This document shows, piece after piece, positions 8,448-16,874 of a DNA stretch of 64,000 nucleotides; positions within the stretch are counted from its first letter, which is position 1, and every line of letters starts with the position of its first letter. The stretch is from JACKII01 sp963807085 (GTDB lineage: Bacteria; Pseudomonadota; Alphaproteobacteria; Bin95), in the NCBI GenBank assembly GCA_963807085.1, contig CAWEBB010000028.1, positions 186,001 to 250,000 on the forward strand, read 5' to 3'. The notes beneath the pieces are model-generated. The model searched no databases, had not been told where the DNA came from, and worked only from the letters and a program-made list of their open reading frames with translations. The translations under genes were made by a program, and so were the position numbers.

Positions 8448-9571
8448 TGGACCGGCCCGCGTTCAAGAGGATCCAATGCGCGGCAATGCTCGGGCGCGCA
8501 GACGAGCGTTACAAATGTACCGCAATTCAATCCCGCCGCTTCGCCGAGCGGCAGCTTCAGCATCAGCGGCGTGCCGCCCGCCTCTGCGTGCAGGCGGACA
8601 TGATCGCCGAAATAGATGGTTTCAACGACGCGCGCCTGGAGCTTGTTTGCCATGGTGGTGTCGCCCTCTTGCCGAAGGGCGAACCGCTCGGGCCGGATCG
8701 ACACAAGCGTGCGGCGATCGCTATCGGGGTTTATCGGGCGCGCGCGGATCAGTTCGCCCGTATCAAGCCGAACGGAACACTCATCTTTACCTGGTTTTTC
8801 AATTACTCCAGGGAGTGAATTGTTTTCCCCAATAAAATTGGCGACAAAGCTATTCAGAGGTCGCTCGTACATGGCTTCTGGCGAGTCCAGCTGCTGGACC
8901 ACCCCATCGTGGAAGACGGCGACCCGGTTCGACATGGTCAGCGCTTCGCTTTGGTCATGGGTTACGTAGATTACCGTCGTCCCCAACTGATCGTGCAGAT
9001 GCTTCAACTCCAACTGCATCTGTTCGCGCAGGTTTTTATCGAGCGCGCCGAGCGGCTCGTCCATCAACACCAGGTCCGGTTGGAAAATCAGCGCACGGGC
9101 CAGTGCCACCCGCTGCTGCTGGCCGCCGGAAAGCTGGGCGGGATAGCGTTCCTCCAACCCGTTGAGCTTCACCATCTCGACAGCCCGCCGCAGCGCTGCC
9201 GCTATTTCCGCCTTCTTCGCCCGGCGGCGGCGCAGGGGATAGGCCAGATTTTCCGCCACCGTCATGTGCGGAAACAAGGCGTAGTTCTGAAACACCATCC
9301 CCATCGAGCGCTTGTGCGCCGGCACAGAGGCCAGCGACCGGCCGTCCAGCATAATTTCTCCGGCGGTCGGCGCCTCAAACCCCGCCAGCATCATTAGCGT
9401 CGTGGTCTTGCCGGAGCCGGATGGCCCCAACAGGGTCAGGAACTCGCCCCGCTCGATATCCAGGTTCAACGCCTGCACGACGTTGACCAATCCGTCATAG
9501 GTCTTTTCGACCCCGCGAAAGGAAACCAGCGGCTCGCTCACACGAGTCCCTGCACCCTGCGGCTCGCTCAC
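8444..9571 (-). CDS. Polyamine-type ABC transporter ATPase (PotA-like)
   Basis: Nucleotide-binding subunit, about 375 residues. Walker A is GPSGSGKTTT, the signature is LSGGQQQRVALARAL, Walker B is VLMDEPLGALD, and the switch His is in YVTHDQSEA. A C-terminal TOBE domain ends the protein. Start choice: the GTG at 9571-9569 overlaps the aminotransferase stop as GTGA, the same coupling seen with the next permease, so it is preferred. A second GTG exactly 30 bases downstream (9541) opens an identical VSEP and lies in a duplicated segment, so it could equally serve. A much longer open frame upstream is a read-through of the aminotransferase region. Confidence 0.92.
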   Translation of the reverse strand: MSEPQGAGTRVSEPLVSFRGVEKTYDGLVNVVQALNLDIERGEFLTLLGPSGSGKTTTLMMLAGFEAPTAGEIMLDGRSLASVPAHKRSMGMVFQNYALFPHMTVAENLAYPLRRRRAKKAEIAAALRRAVEMVKLNGLEERYPAQLSGGQQQRVALARALIFQPDLVLMDEPLGALDKNLREQMQLELKHLHDQLGTTVIYVTHDQSEALTMSNRVAVFHDGVVQQLDSPEAMYERPLNSFVANFIGENNSLPGVIEKPGKDECSVRLDTGELIRARPINPDSDRRTLVSIRPERFALRQEGDTTMANKLQARVVETIYFGDHVRLHAEAGGTPLMLKLPLGEAAGLNCGTFVTLVCAPEHCRALDPLERGPVQ

Positions 9572-9579
9572 GCGAGTCC
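9529..9579 (-). repeat. Tandem duplication of the aminotransferase/ATPase junction
   Basis: Two 21-base copies, 9559-9579 and 9529-9549, differ at one base (GGACTCG[C/T]GTGAGCGAGCCGC on the minus strand) and are 30 bases apart. The upstream copy holds the aminotransferase stop and an overlapping GTG. The downstream copy gives the ATPase a second in-frame GTG with the same following residues (VSEP). Confidence 0.85.
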
Positions 9580-10947
9580 GTGCGCCTGTTCCATGTCGCC
9601 GAGCGCGCCATCGACCGCGTCGACAATCTGCTGAACCTCGTCCGCATTGATGCAGAGCGGCGGGCAAAGATTGATAACCGTCCCCGCCCGGGTCAGCAGG
9701 CCCCGCTCGCGGATGGCATTGGCGAGCGTGGTCAGTTCCGGCCCGCCCTCCGCGAATTTCTCGCGAGTTTCGCGGTCCTTCACCACCTCGATGCCCGCGA
9801 TCAGACCCAGGCCGCGCACATCGCCGATGGTCGGATGCTTGGACGCCAGCCCCTCCAACCCCTTCTTCAGCAACGCGCCCATCTTCGCGGCGTTCTCCAC
9901 CAACCCTTCGCGCTCGATTATGTCCAGGTTCGCCAGCGCTGCCGCGGCGGCCACCGGATGCCCGCCATAGGTGATCAGGTGCGAAAGCGTGTTCTTGTCC
10001 TCGAACGCCTCGACCACATGCGGCCGGCACATGACGCCGCCCATCGGCACGTAGCCGCTGGTCAGGCCCTTCGCCATTGTCATCATATCCCCGACCACGC
10101 CGAAATGCTCGCTGGCGAACATCTTACCGGTGCGCCCAAAGCCGTTGATGACCTCATCCGTGATCAACAGGACGCCATGCTTGTCGCAGATCTCGCGCAG
10201 GCGCTGCCAATAGCCTTCCGGCGGCACGACAATACCGCTCGAGGCGCTGATCGGCTCGGCGATGACGGCGGCGACCGTCTTGGGGTTCTCGTATTCGATC
10301 ATCTGCCCGATCTGGTCGGCGCAGAGCAGATCGCAGGCCGGATAGGTCTGGCGGAAATCGCAGCGATAACAATAGGGTGGCGAGGCATGCAGCACGCCCG
10401 GCATAAAGGGGGAATGGTACGGGTCGCTAACCGGCCTGGTACCGCTCACGCTCATCGCGGCATAGGTGCCGCCATGATAGGAGCCGCGCCGCCCGATGAT
10501 CTTTTGCCGTTTCTGCTCGCCCCGGTGGTAGTGATACTGGCGTGCGATCTTCAGCGCGCTTTCCACCGCCTCCGACCCGCCGGAGCAGAAGAATACGGTG
10601 TTCTGGTCGCCCGGCGTGATCGCCGCGAGCCGCTCCGCCAATTGGATCGCCGGAATGGTGGTAGCCGAGGTTGAACTGGCATAGGCGAGCGTCGCGGCCT
10701 GCTTGGCGATGGCCTCGGCGATCTCGGTCCGGCCGTGACCCACATTGACCAGCCACAGCCCGGCCATCGCGTCGATATAGCGGTTGCCGTCGATGTCGGT
10801 CAGCCAGATGCCCTTGCCTTCGACCAGCACCTTTTTGCCCGCATCATGGGCGAGCGCACCATAGGCCGACCCATGCATGAACAGGTGCTCGGCGCCCGAC
10901 TTCTTCAGGGCTTCCTGGTTGGAGAGTGCGGCGGAGACGTCGTTCAT
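9568..10947 (-). CDS. Class III PLP-dependent aminotransferase (putrescine/omega-amino acid type)
   Basis: Cytoplasmic aminotransferase of 459 residues, fold type I, subgroup III. Visible motifs: NVGHG and SGGSEAVESALK (PLP phosphate region), RRGSYHGGTYAAMS, the acidic LLITDEVINGFGRTG, and MAKGLTSGYVPMGG with the PLP lysine. The family moves a terminal amino group from polyamines or omega-amino acids to pyruvate. As first gene of the operon with a polyamine-type importer it probably starts catabolism of the imported amine, as SpuC does. Exact substrate is not determined. Confidence 0.92.
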   Translation of the reverse strand: MNDVSAALSNQEALKKSGAEHLFMHGSAYGALAHDAGKKVLVEGKGIWLTDIDGNRYIDAMAGLWLVNVGHGRTEIAEAIAKQAATLAYASSTSATTIPAIQLAERLAAITPGDQNTVFFCSGGSEAVESALKIARQYHYHRGEQKRQKIIGRRGSYHGGTYAAMSVSGTRPVSDPYHSPFMPGVLHASPPYCYRCDFRQTYPACDLLCADQIGQMIEYENPKTVAAVIAEPISASSGIVVPPEGYWQRLREICDKHGVLLITDEVINGFGRTGKMFASEHFGVVGDMMTMAKGLTSGYVPMGGVMCRPHVVEAFEDKNTLSHLITYGGHPVAAAAALANLDIIEREGLVENAAKMGALLKKGLEGLASKHPTIGDVRGLGLIAGIEVVKDRETREKFAEGGPELTTLANAIRERGLLTRAGTVINLCPPLCINADEVQQIVDAVDGALGDMEQAHGLA

Positions 10948-11258
10948 GACCCATATCCTGACAAGTACCCGGTAAGCGCCTTCAGCACGCAGACCAATTA
11001 ACTGGAAGCCTATTCAATCAGAGGACAGGTGGGCGGACAACTGCAAACGGCCAGTGTCGGACGGCGCGAATGGCGTCCGCCGCCAGGAGCCGCAACACAT
11101 TGACAGCAATTGCGCGCTCGGACTAGCGTTGTAAACAGTTAACGGTCAGTTATGATCCAACCTCCACGACAAACAATCAAAATGATAAAAGCGTGTCGGG
11201 CAATGATGCCAGCTTAGTTAACAAGGTAGCGGCGAACTGCAGCAATGAAGATTGAGAT
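10948..11258. promoter_or_regulatory. Divergent regulatory region, aminotransferase operon versus TRAP operon
   Basis: About 310 bases with no plausible gene. A TTGACA at 11100-11105 is followed after 18 bases by a poor -10 (TAGCGT), a possible plus-strand promoter for the TRAP genes. Two GTTAAC palindromes lie within 11135-11225 (AACAGTTAACGG and TTAGTTAACAAG) and could be operator half-sites. No regulator gene is adjacent. The assignment is tentative. Confidence 0.35.
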
Positions 11259-11780
11259 ATGATCCGAAAATCGCTCTTTGGTGCATCGAACCTGCTCGCC
11301 ACCATAGGCGCTGCGATCGTACTACTGATGATGTTGCACATCGTTCTTGATGTGACCCTGCGCTTCTTCAACATTCCGCTGCAGGCGACGGTCGAGATCG
11401 TTCAGGCTTGGTACATGGTACCGGTGGCCTTCCTACCCCTTGCCTATGTCGAGAAGGTTAACGGCCACATCTCGGTCGAGCTGGTCTCGCAGCATTTGGG
11501 TCTCCGTACCCAGGAGTTGCTGGTCGCCGGCGTGTCGGTCCTGTCTGCGCTCTATTTCGGCGCGCTCGCCTGGCGGACCGGCATCGACGCCTGGGGCAAA
11601 TACCAGGTCGGCGAAGTCGCTCTGGGCGATGTGGCTGTCCTCGTCTGGCCGACCCGGTTTATGTTGCCGATCGGCTGCGGCTTGATCGTGATCCTTTTAA
11701 TCTACAAGGCCTACCGCCTGATCTTTGCCAAGGATTCCTCGCTGCTGGCCAAGGATCCGGACACAGCTCTGGCCGAATAG
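11259..11780 (+). CDS. dctQ: TRAP transporter small permease (DctQ)
   Basis: Membrane protein of 173 residues with four hydrophobic helices, the DctQ component of a tripartite ATP-independent periplasmic transporter. Family marks are the first helix leading to LDVTLRFFN, the AWYMVPVAFLPLAYVEKVNGHISVE stretch around residues 47-72, and a last helix near residues 134-152. It is followed 49 bases later by dctM. No strong Shine-Dalgarno precedes the ATG. The gene is intact, unlike dctM and dctP beside it. Confidence 0.92.
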   Translation: MIRKSLFGASNLLATIGAAIVLLMMLHIVLDVTLRFFNIPLQATVEIVQAWYMVPVAFLPLAYVEKVNGHISVELVSQHLGLRTQELLVAGVSVLSALYFGALAWRTGIDAWGKYQVGEVALGDVAVLVWPTRFMLPIGCGLIVILLIYKAYRLIFAKDSSLLAKDPDTALAE

Positions 11781-11829
11781 GCAGGCGGACAATTCCGAAA
11801 TTCAGCATACAATCCCTGAAAGGTGATTG

Positions 11830-13144
11830 ATGGACGACCTTTCAATTTGCGGCCTCGGCCTTGTGGTGTTGCTGCTGCTGCTGCTGTTGCGCACGCCGGT
11901 TGGGGTGGCGCTGGGCGTGGTGAGCTTCGTCGGCATCTGGATCATTGTTGGCCTGCGCTCCGCCTGGGGTATCCTGGTGGCAATCCCCTACGATTTCGTT
12001 GCGCATTGGACGCTCAGTTCGGTGCCGATGTTCCTGCTGATGGGCTACTATCTGTTACCACGCGGAACTGACCGACGGCCTATTCCGGTTGGCGCGGACT
12101 GGCTTTCCTGGCTGCCGGGCGGCCTGGCGGTCGCCTCGTCGGTCGGCGCGGCGGCCGGTTTCTCCGCCGTCACCGGCTCCTCGCGTCGCCTGCGCCGCCG
12201 CGATGGGCCGGATCGCGGTGCCGGAGATGCTGACGGCGCGGATACGACCCGGGGCTCGCGGCCGGCACCGTCGCCGCGGCGGGCACCATCGGCTCGCTGA
12301 TCCCGCCCAGCATCCTGCTGCTGATCTACGGCATCTTCGCCGAACAGCCGATCAGCCAGCTGTTCATGGGCGGCCTATTGCCGGGCCTGCTGACGGCCGT
12401 CGTCTACAGCCTAATGATTGTCATGCGCGTGAAAGTGACGCCCGTCCTGGCGCCCCGACACCCGTCGAGGATGTGGACTGGCAGGAACGGATCGACGCGA
12501 TCTGGGACACGTGGCCGGTGTCCTGCTGATTATCGGCGTGTTCGGCGGCCTGTTCGGCGGCATCTTCACCCCGACCGAAGCCGGCGCGATGGGCGCGTTC
12601 TTCGCCTTCATCATCGGGTTCGCCAAGCGCTCGCTGAATGTGCAGGATATCTGGAACGCCTGCATGGAGACGCTGACCAGCACGGCGGCGATCTTCGTCA
12701 TTGCGATCGGCGCCAATCTGTTGACGCGTTTCTTGGCGCTCGGTGGCTTCACGGAATTTTTCTCGACGTTCATCGTCGAGAACGAGATCGGCCCCACCGC
12801 CATGATCATCGGCACGATGTTCCTGATGTTTCTGCTTGGCTGCTTCCTCGACCCGATTGGCATCATGCTGCTGACCCTGCCGGTGTTCCTGCCGGTGGTC
12901 GATAGCCTGGGCATCAACCTGATCTGGTACGGCGTGCTGATGACCAAGCTGCTGGAGATCGCGCTTGATCACGCCGCCGGTCGGCCTCAACGTCTTCGTC
13001 ATCAAAGGCATTGTCGGCGATCTGATGCGAACGGAGACGATCTTCAAAGGCATTCTATGGTTCCTGGTGGCCGATTTCTTCGTGGTAGCGCTGATGATCA
13101 GCTTCCCGGATATCACCCTCTGGCTGCCGAGTCTTATAGACTGA
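11830..13144 (+). pseudogene. dctM: TRAP transporter large permease (DctM), seven frame lesions
   Basis: The DctM integral membrane subunit can be followed from the ATG at 11830 (MDDLSICGLG) to the stop at 13144, but only by changing frame about seven times, near 12055, 12091, 12184, 12242, 12455, 12519 and 12966. The pieces are clear family sequence: VPMFLLMGYY, then YHAELTDGLFR, WLSWLPGGLAVASSVGAAAGFS, VACAAAMGRIAVPEML, YDPGLAAGTVAAAGTIGSLIPPS, VDWQERIDAIWDTW, LLIIGVFGGLFGGIFTPTEAG and ITPPVGLNVFVIKG. The ends of the gene, its spacing after dctQ, and the residues between lesions are all normal. Either this stretch is badly sequenced or the gene is decaying. As given, it cannot make a functional permease. 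Confidence 0.88.
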
Positions 13145-13222
13145 GGCCGGCGCCATTGGACCATCAACCGCGCCGCCGGCCGCGCCCTTTTGAACGCCGG
13201 CGAACTAAAAGGAGGATTCGCT

Positions 13223-14353
13223 ATGAGAACGACAATGACCCTGCCGTTGGCACTGGCCGGCGCCCTGAGTGGCGTCCGCCATGGGCTCGGCATTGGCAGA
13301 GACCGAGATCAAGGCGGCCACCTATCTGCCACCGACCCATCCGCTGGGCCATGGCTACGAAGTGTTCAAGACGTTATTGAGGAACGCAGCGGGGGCGATA
13401 TCAGCGTCCGCGTCTTCCAGGGTGGCTCGTTGCTGCCGGCCAAGGCGATTTCCGACGGTGTGCGCGACGGCGTGGCCGACGTTGGCACCGTAACCATGAC
13501 CTACACACCCTCCTACTACCCGACCGGCCTGTTGATCGGCGATCTGGCGATGATCGGGCCGAACGATACGGCGGCGGCCTTCGCCCTTTCAGAGTTGTTC
13601 ATCTTCCATTGCGACGGTTGTCAAGCGGATGCGCGCGCCCAAAACCAGTTGGTCTTTGCGGGTTTCAGCACCCCGCAATACGTCCTGATCGGCACTTCGC
13701 CGATGAACACGGTGGAGTCGATCAAGGGCAAGAAGCTGCGCGCCGGCGGACCGCTCTGGGCCCGCTTTGCCGAGTATATGGGTGCCAGTGCCGTTAACGT
13801 GCCTACCTCGGAAATGTATGAAGGGCTTTCCCGCGGCATTCTCGACGGGGCCATGTATGCCCGCGGCGGTCTGAAAACCCATGGCCTTGCCGACGTCGCC
13901 ACCCACGTGTCGGAAGTGCCGCTCGGCTCGTTCCGCTCGCAGAACTACTTCTCTTACAACATCAATTCCTGGAAGTCGCTAACGCCGGAGCAGCGGACGA
14001 TCGTGCTGCGCGGCATCACCGCCGGTTCGATCGCCAACCGCATGTCGTATGAGGAAGGAGAGCGCGAGGGCATCGCCCTCGGCAAGGAAGAAGGCATCGA
14101 GTTCCTGGAGCCTACCGAGGCGATGATGGAGAAGGTCAATGCTTTCGTCGAGCAGAACACCGCCGAAACCATCGAGCGTTACAAGGAAAAGGGCGTCGAG
14201 AACCCGGCCGCGATCGTCGAGAAGTACAAGGAACTGTACGCCAAGTACGAGCCGATGGTGAAGCCGATCCAGGACGACGAGGAAAAGCTGAACGCCCTGC
14301 TGTGGGATGAGGTGATGTCGAAAATCGACGTCGAGACCTATGGCATGAAATAA
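13223..14353 (+). CDS. dctP: TRAP transporter substrate-binding protein (DctP), two compensating frame lesions
   Basis: Periplasmic TRAP solute receptor. The ATG at 13223 has a perfect AAAAGGAGG before it. The signal peptide starts MRTTMTLPLALAGALS. One extra base near 13270 and one missing base near 13374 put about 105 bases out of frame; in the second frame they read ASAMGSALAETEIKAATYLPP and HPLGHGYEVFK, the expected end of the signal peptide and start of the mature protein. After 13376 the frame is normal to the stop, with EERSGGDISVRVF, the conserved Arg-containing RAGGPLWARFAEYMG and SEMYEGLSRGILDG. The net length is in frame. Repaired, the protein has about 376 residues. The ligand is unknown. 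Confidence 0.9.
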   Translation: MRTTMTLPLALAGALSGVRHGLGIGRDRDQGGHLSATDPSAGPWLRSVQDVIEERSGGDISVRVFQGGSLLPAKAISDGVRDGVADVGTVTMTYTPSYYPTGLLIGDLAMIGPNDTAAAFALSELFIFHCDGCQADARAQNQLVFAGFSTPQYVLIGTSPMNTVESIKGKKLRAGGPLWARFAEYMGASAVNVPTSEMYEGLSRGILDGAMYARGGLKTHGLADVATHVSEVPLGSFRSQNYFSYNINSWKSLTPEQRTIVLRGITAGSIANRMSYEEGEREGIALGKEEGIEFLEPTEAMMEKVNAFVEQNTAETIERYKEKGVENPAAIVEKYKELYAKYEPMVKPIQDDEEKLNALLWDEVMSKIDVETYGMK

Positions 14354-14383
14354 GCGCGGGATTGATTTTACGCGTAACGGCAC

Positions 14384-14412
14384 CCGGAGCCGCCCGATCG
14401 GGGGGGCTCCGG
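14384..14412 (+). terminator. Terminator after dctP
   Basis: Perfect eight-base stem CCGGAGCC (14384-14391) and GGCTCCGG (14405-14412), closing a GC-rich loop, followed by CGTCTTCT. It lies 30 bases after the dctP stop and would end the TRAP operon. Confidence 0.7.
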
Positions 14413-14442
14413 CGTCTTCTCCATCGCTAGGGTGGGTTTCCG

Positions 14443-14667
14443 ATGGCAAACGACACTATCATTCCCGATGTTTGGCGCGCACCGGATGGTTCCGCCCTCT
14501 CCTGCCGCGACAAAATCAAGGTGCTGAACGAGAACCTGGAAGAACTGGAACAGATGGCCCAGGATGCGCTGGAGGACGCCGTCATCATGGGCGCTGACGA
14601 GGCGCAGATCCGCGACGTGCTGCAAAAGCTGGTGGATGGCCTGAAGAACCCTTATGGCGATACGTGA
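14443..14667 (+). CDS. Small acidic protein of unknown function
   Basis: A 74-residue protein without signal peptide or membrane helix. Codon use matches the host. Residues 22-50 form an amphipathic, Glu/Leu-rich helix (DKIKVLNENLEELEQMAQDALEDAV), and a second helix follows (EAQIRDVLQKLVDGLKNPY). The start ATG is preceded by a weak purine-rich stretch (TAGGGTGGG). It lies after the TRAP terminator and so is probably transcribed on its own. Similar small helical proteins occur in alphaproteobacteria, but I assign no function. Confidence 0.65.
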   Translation: MANDTIIPDVWRAPDGSALSCRDKIKVLNENLEELEQMAQDALEDAVIMGADEAQIRDVLQKLVDGLKNPYGDT

Positions 14668-15278
14668 CGCGCACCGCGCCTGATCGGAACCTGGGTCCAA
14701 AATAGACGCACCCCAACTGCCGCCAAAGCGGCGGCGAGCGCGAGTGCGGCCAAGTCTCTTCCACGCTTCATGTCAGGAGTGCTATCGAAAGCGCGCAATG
14801 AAAGACGGTCATCGTTGGGCTCAAAAGGCTCACCCTTCCCGGCCCCACCCATTTCCGTCCCTACCTATAAAAGTTGTGAAGCTACTCCACTGACCGCTAC
14901 GTCTTCGCCGGTTTCATGATTGTACTCGAACAAAAATTTTCTCATCGTTTGAAAGCGACGAATTTGACCCGCTGCACTTGTTCGAGCATTCAAGCCCAAG
15001 CTACAGTACCGCTAATTTAGCAACTACATGACATTATCTAATACCAATCTTATTGTTTCCAATCGATATTTTGTATGCCCAATATTTAATTTATAAACGA
15101 TTTCAGTTACTTGTTTTTTTTAAGGAAAAATATCTGATACTCACAAAGTTAAACTAATTAATCGTTGACTCTTAATCATTAATGCATAATGATTTCGGTT
15201 AATGGCACAGACGGTCTCTGCGCCGAAAAAATTCTCGAATCAGAAATTCTCGAATCAGACCGTAGCAGGAGATACATC
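14668..15278. other. Long intergenic region with AT-rich tract
   Basis: About 610 bases without a convincing gene. The part 14860-15190 is strikingly AT-rich in a GC-rich genome, much like the stretch before the other sorted surface protein at 2.4-2.6 kb. A TTGACT at 15165-15170 followed by ATAAT-like sequence near 15184-15190 is a candidate promoter for the next gene, with poor spacing. A short minus-strand open frame at 14652-14852 is mentioned under rejected items. Confidence 0.5.
15229..15258 (+). repeat. 15-base tandem repeat in the leader of the PEP-CTERM-like gene
   Basis: AAATTCTCGAATCAG occurs twice in direct succession (15229-15243 and 15244-15258). It ends about 20 bases before the GTG start and immediately precedes the Shine-Dalgarno, so it lies in the presumed 5' leader. 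Confidence 0.9.
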
Positions 15279-15950
15279 GTGAACCGGCTCTCTACAACCA
15301 TCGCGTCTATTGCTACCGCATGCATCTCGCTTGGCGCAGGCTCCGCATACGCAACCATTGCGGGTGACACGTTCAATGTCGAAACCCAGATCATCGGCCT
15401 GGATCTCGTCGGCCAGGACCTTCTGGACATTACGGTGCAGAATTCTGGCCAGGCCTTGTCCGGGGCGGACCCTGACGTTTCGCTGGCTCAGGCCAATCCC
15501 CTAACCGATGCGCTGCAACTGGATCTTGGCGTCCTGGGTGTCGAGTGGGTGGACGACGATACGTTCGACCTGGTCTTCGGCCTGGAAGCACAGGTTGATT
15601 TGGGCTTTGTGCAGCTGCCGGTCGCCCTCAATGCCGTTCCCCTCATCACTTGGACGCTGTCGGACCTCAACTTTGATCCGACGCAGAAGATCGTCGGTGT
15701 CATACAGGTGGACCAGGACTTTGCGGAACTGCTCGGCGCGGCGGTCTCATGGACCCATGACAGCATTCAGATCGTAACGAATTCGCTGGCCGCCACCGGC
15801 GCGGCCATCAACGGCGGCACCGGTCTGGATGCACGGGTGACGTTCGACATCGAAACGACTGCGATCCCGGTTCCGCCCAGCATCTGGATGATGGGCGCGA
15901 CGAGCGTCATGGCCGGCGCCGCCGGATACTGGCGTCGCAGGCGCGCCTAA
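15279..15950 (+). CDS. PEP-CTERM-like exosortase-sorted secreted protein
   Basis: Exported protein of 223 residues from the GTG at 15279, chosen because GCAGGAG lies seven bases upstream and a signal peptide begins there (VNRLSTTIASIATACISLG, cleavage after AYA). An ATG 90 bases upstream would put 30 hydrophilic residues before it. The body is Asp-, Val- and Leu-rich, with no cysteine and alternating hydrophobic pattern, suggesting beta structure; I recognise no named domain. The C-terminus is a sorting tail: IPVPPS at about 196-201, a hydrophobic stretch and WRRRRA. Exosortase-dependent anchoring is inferred from family knowledge. No partner exosortase is nearby. Confidence 0.75.
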   Translation: MNRLSTTIASIATACISLGAGSAYATIAGDTFNVETQIIGLDLVGQDLLDITVQNSGQALSGADPDVSLAQANPLTDALQLDLGVLGVEWVDDDTFDLVFGLEAQVDLGFVQLPVALNAVPLITWTLSDLNFDPTQKIVGVIQVDQDFAELLGAAVSWTHDSIQIVTNSLAATGAAINGGTGLDARVTFDIETTAIPVPPSIWMMGATSVMAGAAGYWRRRRA

Positions 15951-16215
15951 CGCTGTTGTAAATGAGCGCGGCCCGGCGGTTCCGCGAGCGCAGCCGGGTG
16001 CGTTCTTCCAACTCTCGGCGCGTCAGCGCGTGGAGGGCGAGTGCCAGTCTTGAGGGTGAAACGCTCTCCCGTCCGCCGCCCTCACGTCGCCGACACGATC
16101 ATTCAAGGACATCTCGAACTTACTAGCGTAAAGGAAGGGGTGACGTCGATGTAACTATGCGGGTGTGTCTTCGGTGATGATGACCGCGTCAAGATTTTGG
16201 CGGATTGCCCGCATC

Positions 16216-16600
16216 TTAAATGGCGCCTACCTCCGACGGGTGCTTCAAGAAATCCGCGTGGTTTGAAGTCGCGCCCCTCAGGTTCGCACCGCAAAAATTC
16301 GCTACCGTCAGGTTCGACATCAGGTTCGCACCATCAGGTCCGCACCCATCAGGTCCGCTCGTTGCATCTCAGCCAGGGATAAGATGGCTCCGCGCAAGAC
16401 GGCATGGCGCGGCCGAGACGCAAAGTCTGTGTCTCCCCCCAGGCTTTTCGGTCGTCCGAACGGCGTTCGCTGCCGGTTCGCATGCAGTGCCCCGCCCCAA
16501 TCGCGAACGCGCCAAGGCCACCTGCCAACAGCCCGGCATTCCGCGCCGCTTCCGCCCATCCTGCGAAGTCTGTCGACCAAGAGGAAACCGCGTCTGCCAT
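16216..16600 (-). pseudogene. Pentapeptide-repeat protein, broken
   Basis: An ATG at 16600 opens an N-terminal part with one hydrophobic helix (NAGLLAGGLGAFAIGAG). After a frame change near 16395 the sequence reads VLRGAILSLAEMQRADLMGADLM, and after another near 16331 GANLMSNLTVANFCGANLRGA to a stop at 16216. The A(D/N)LxX five-residue periodicity is that of pentapeptide-repeat proteins, which form a right-handed beta helix. Only about seven repeats remain, with at least two lesions. The original role cannot be told. The 274 bases up to the next gene (16601-16874) show nothing else. Confidence 0.65.
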
Positions 16601-16874
16601 CGTACCTCTGCCGTCACCCGTCGAATATTATGGTTCTCGTGCCGGCTGATCTTATCGAAGCAAGCGTACAGCATAATTCGCATGTGCCGCGGCGCTGAGG
16701 GTCGGGCATTGCGTTCCCCGGACGGATATTCCGAATCTCGGCTTTGGTTCATCCGGGAAAGCGGGGACGTGGCCGGCCTCTTTCGCCCCGCTCCGGCTAG
16801 CGCGCGCTCGCTAACCCTGCCAAACTCCCTGCCAACCAAAAACACGCACATTCGCAGTACGAGGAACCCCGCCC

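Noticed and set aside
9568..10030. N-terminal extension of the transporter ATPase to a 528-residue frame
   Set aside because: The extension overlaps the aminotransferase in another frame and reads as low-complexity Gly/Arg sequence without family similarity.
11830..13144. Programmed frameshifting in dctM
   Set aside because: Seven shifts in both directions without slippery sequences cannot be programmed; error or decay is more reasonable.
12421..13293. Open frame of 290 codons on the minus strand over dctM
   Set aside because: It is antisense to clear DctM segments and shows no recognisable domain.
14652..14852. Short minus-strand frame with one hydrophobic helix
   Set aside because: It could be a 39-residue membrane peptide (MKRGRDLAAL...), but there is no Shine-Dalgarno and no recognised family; too weak to list.
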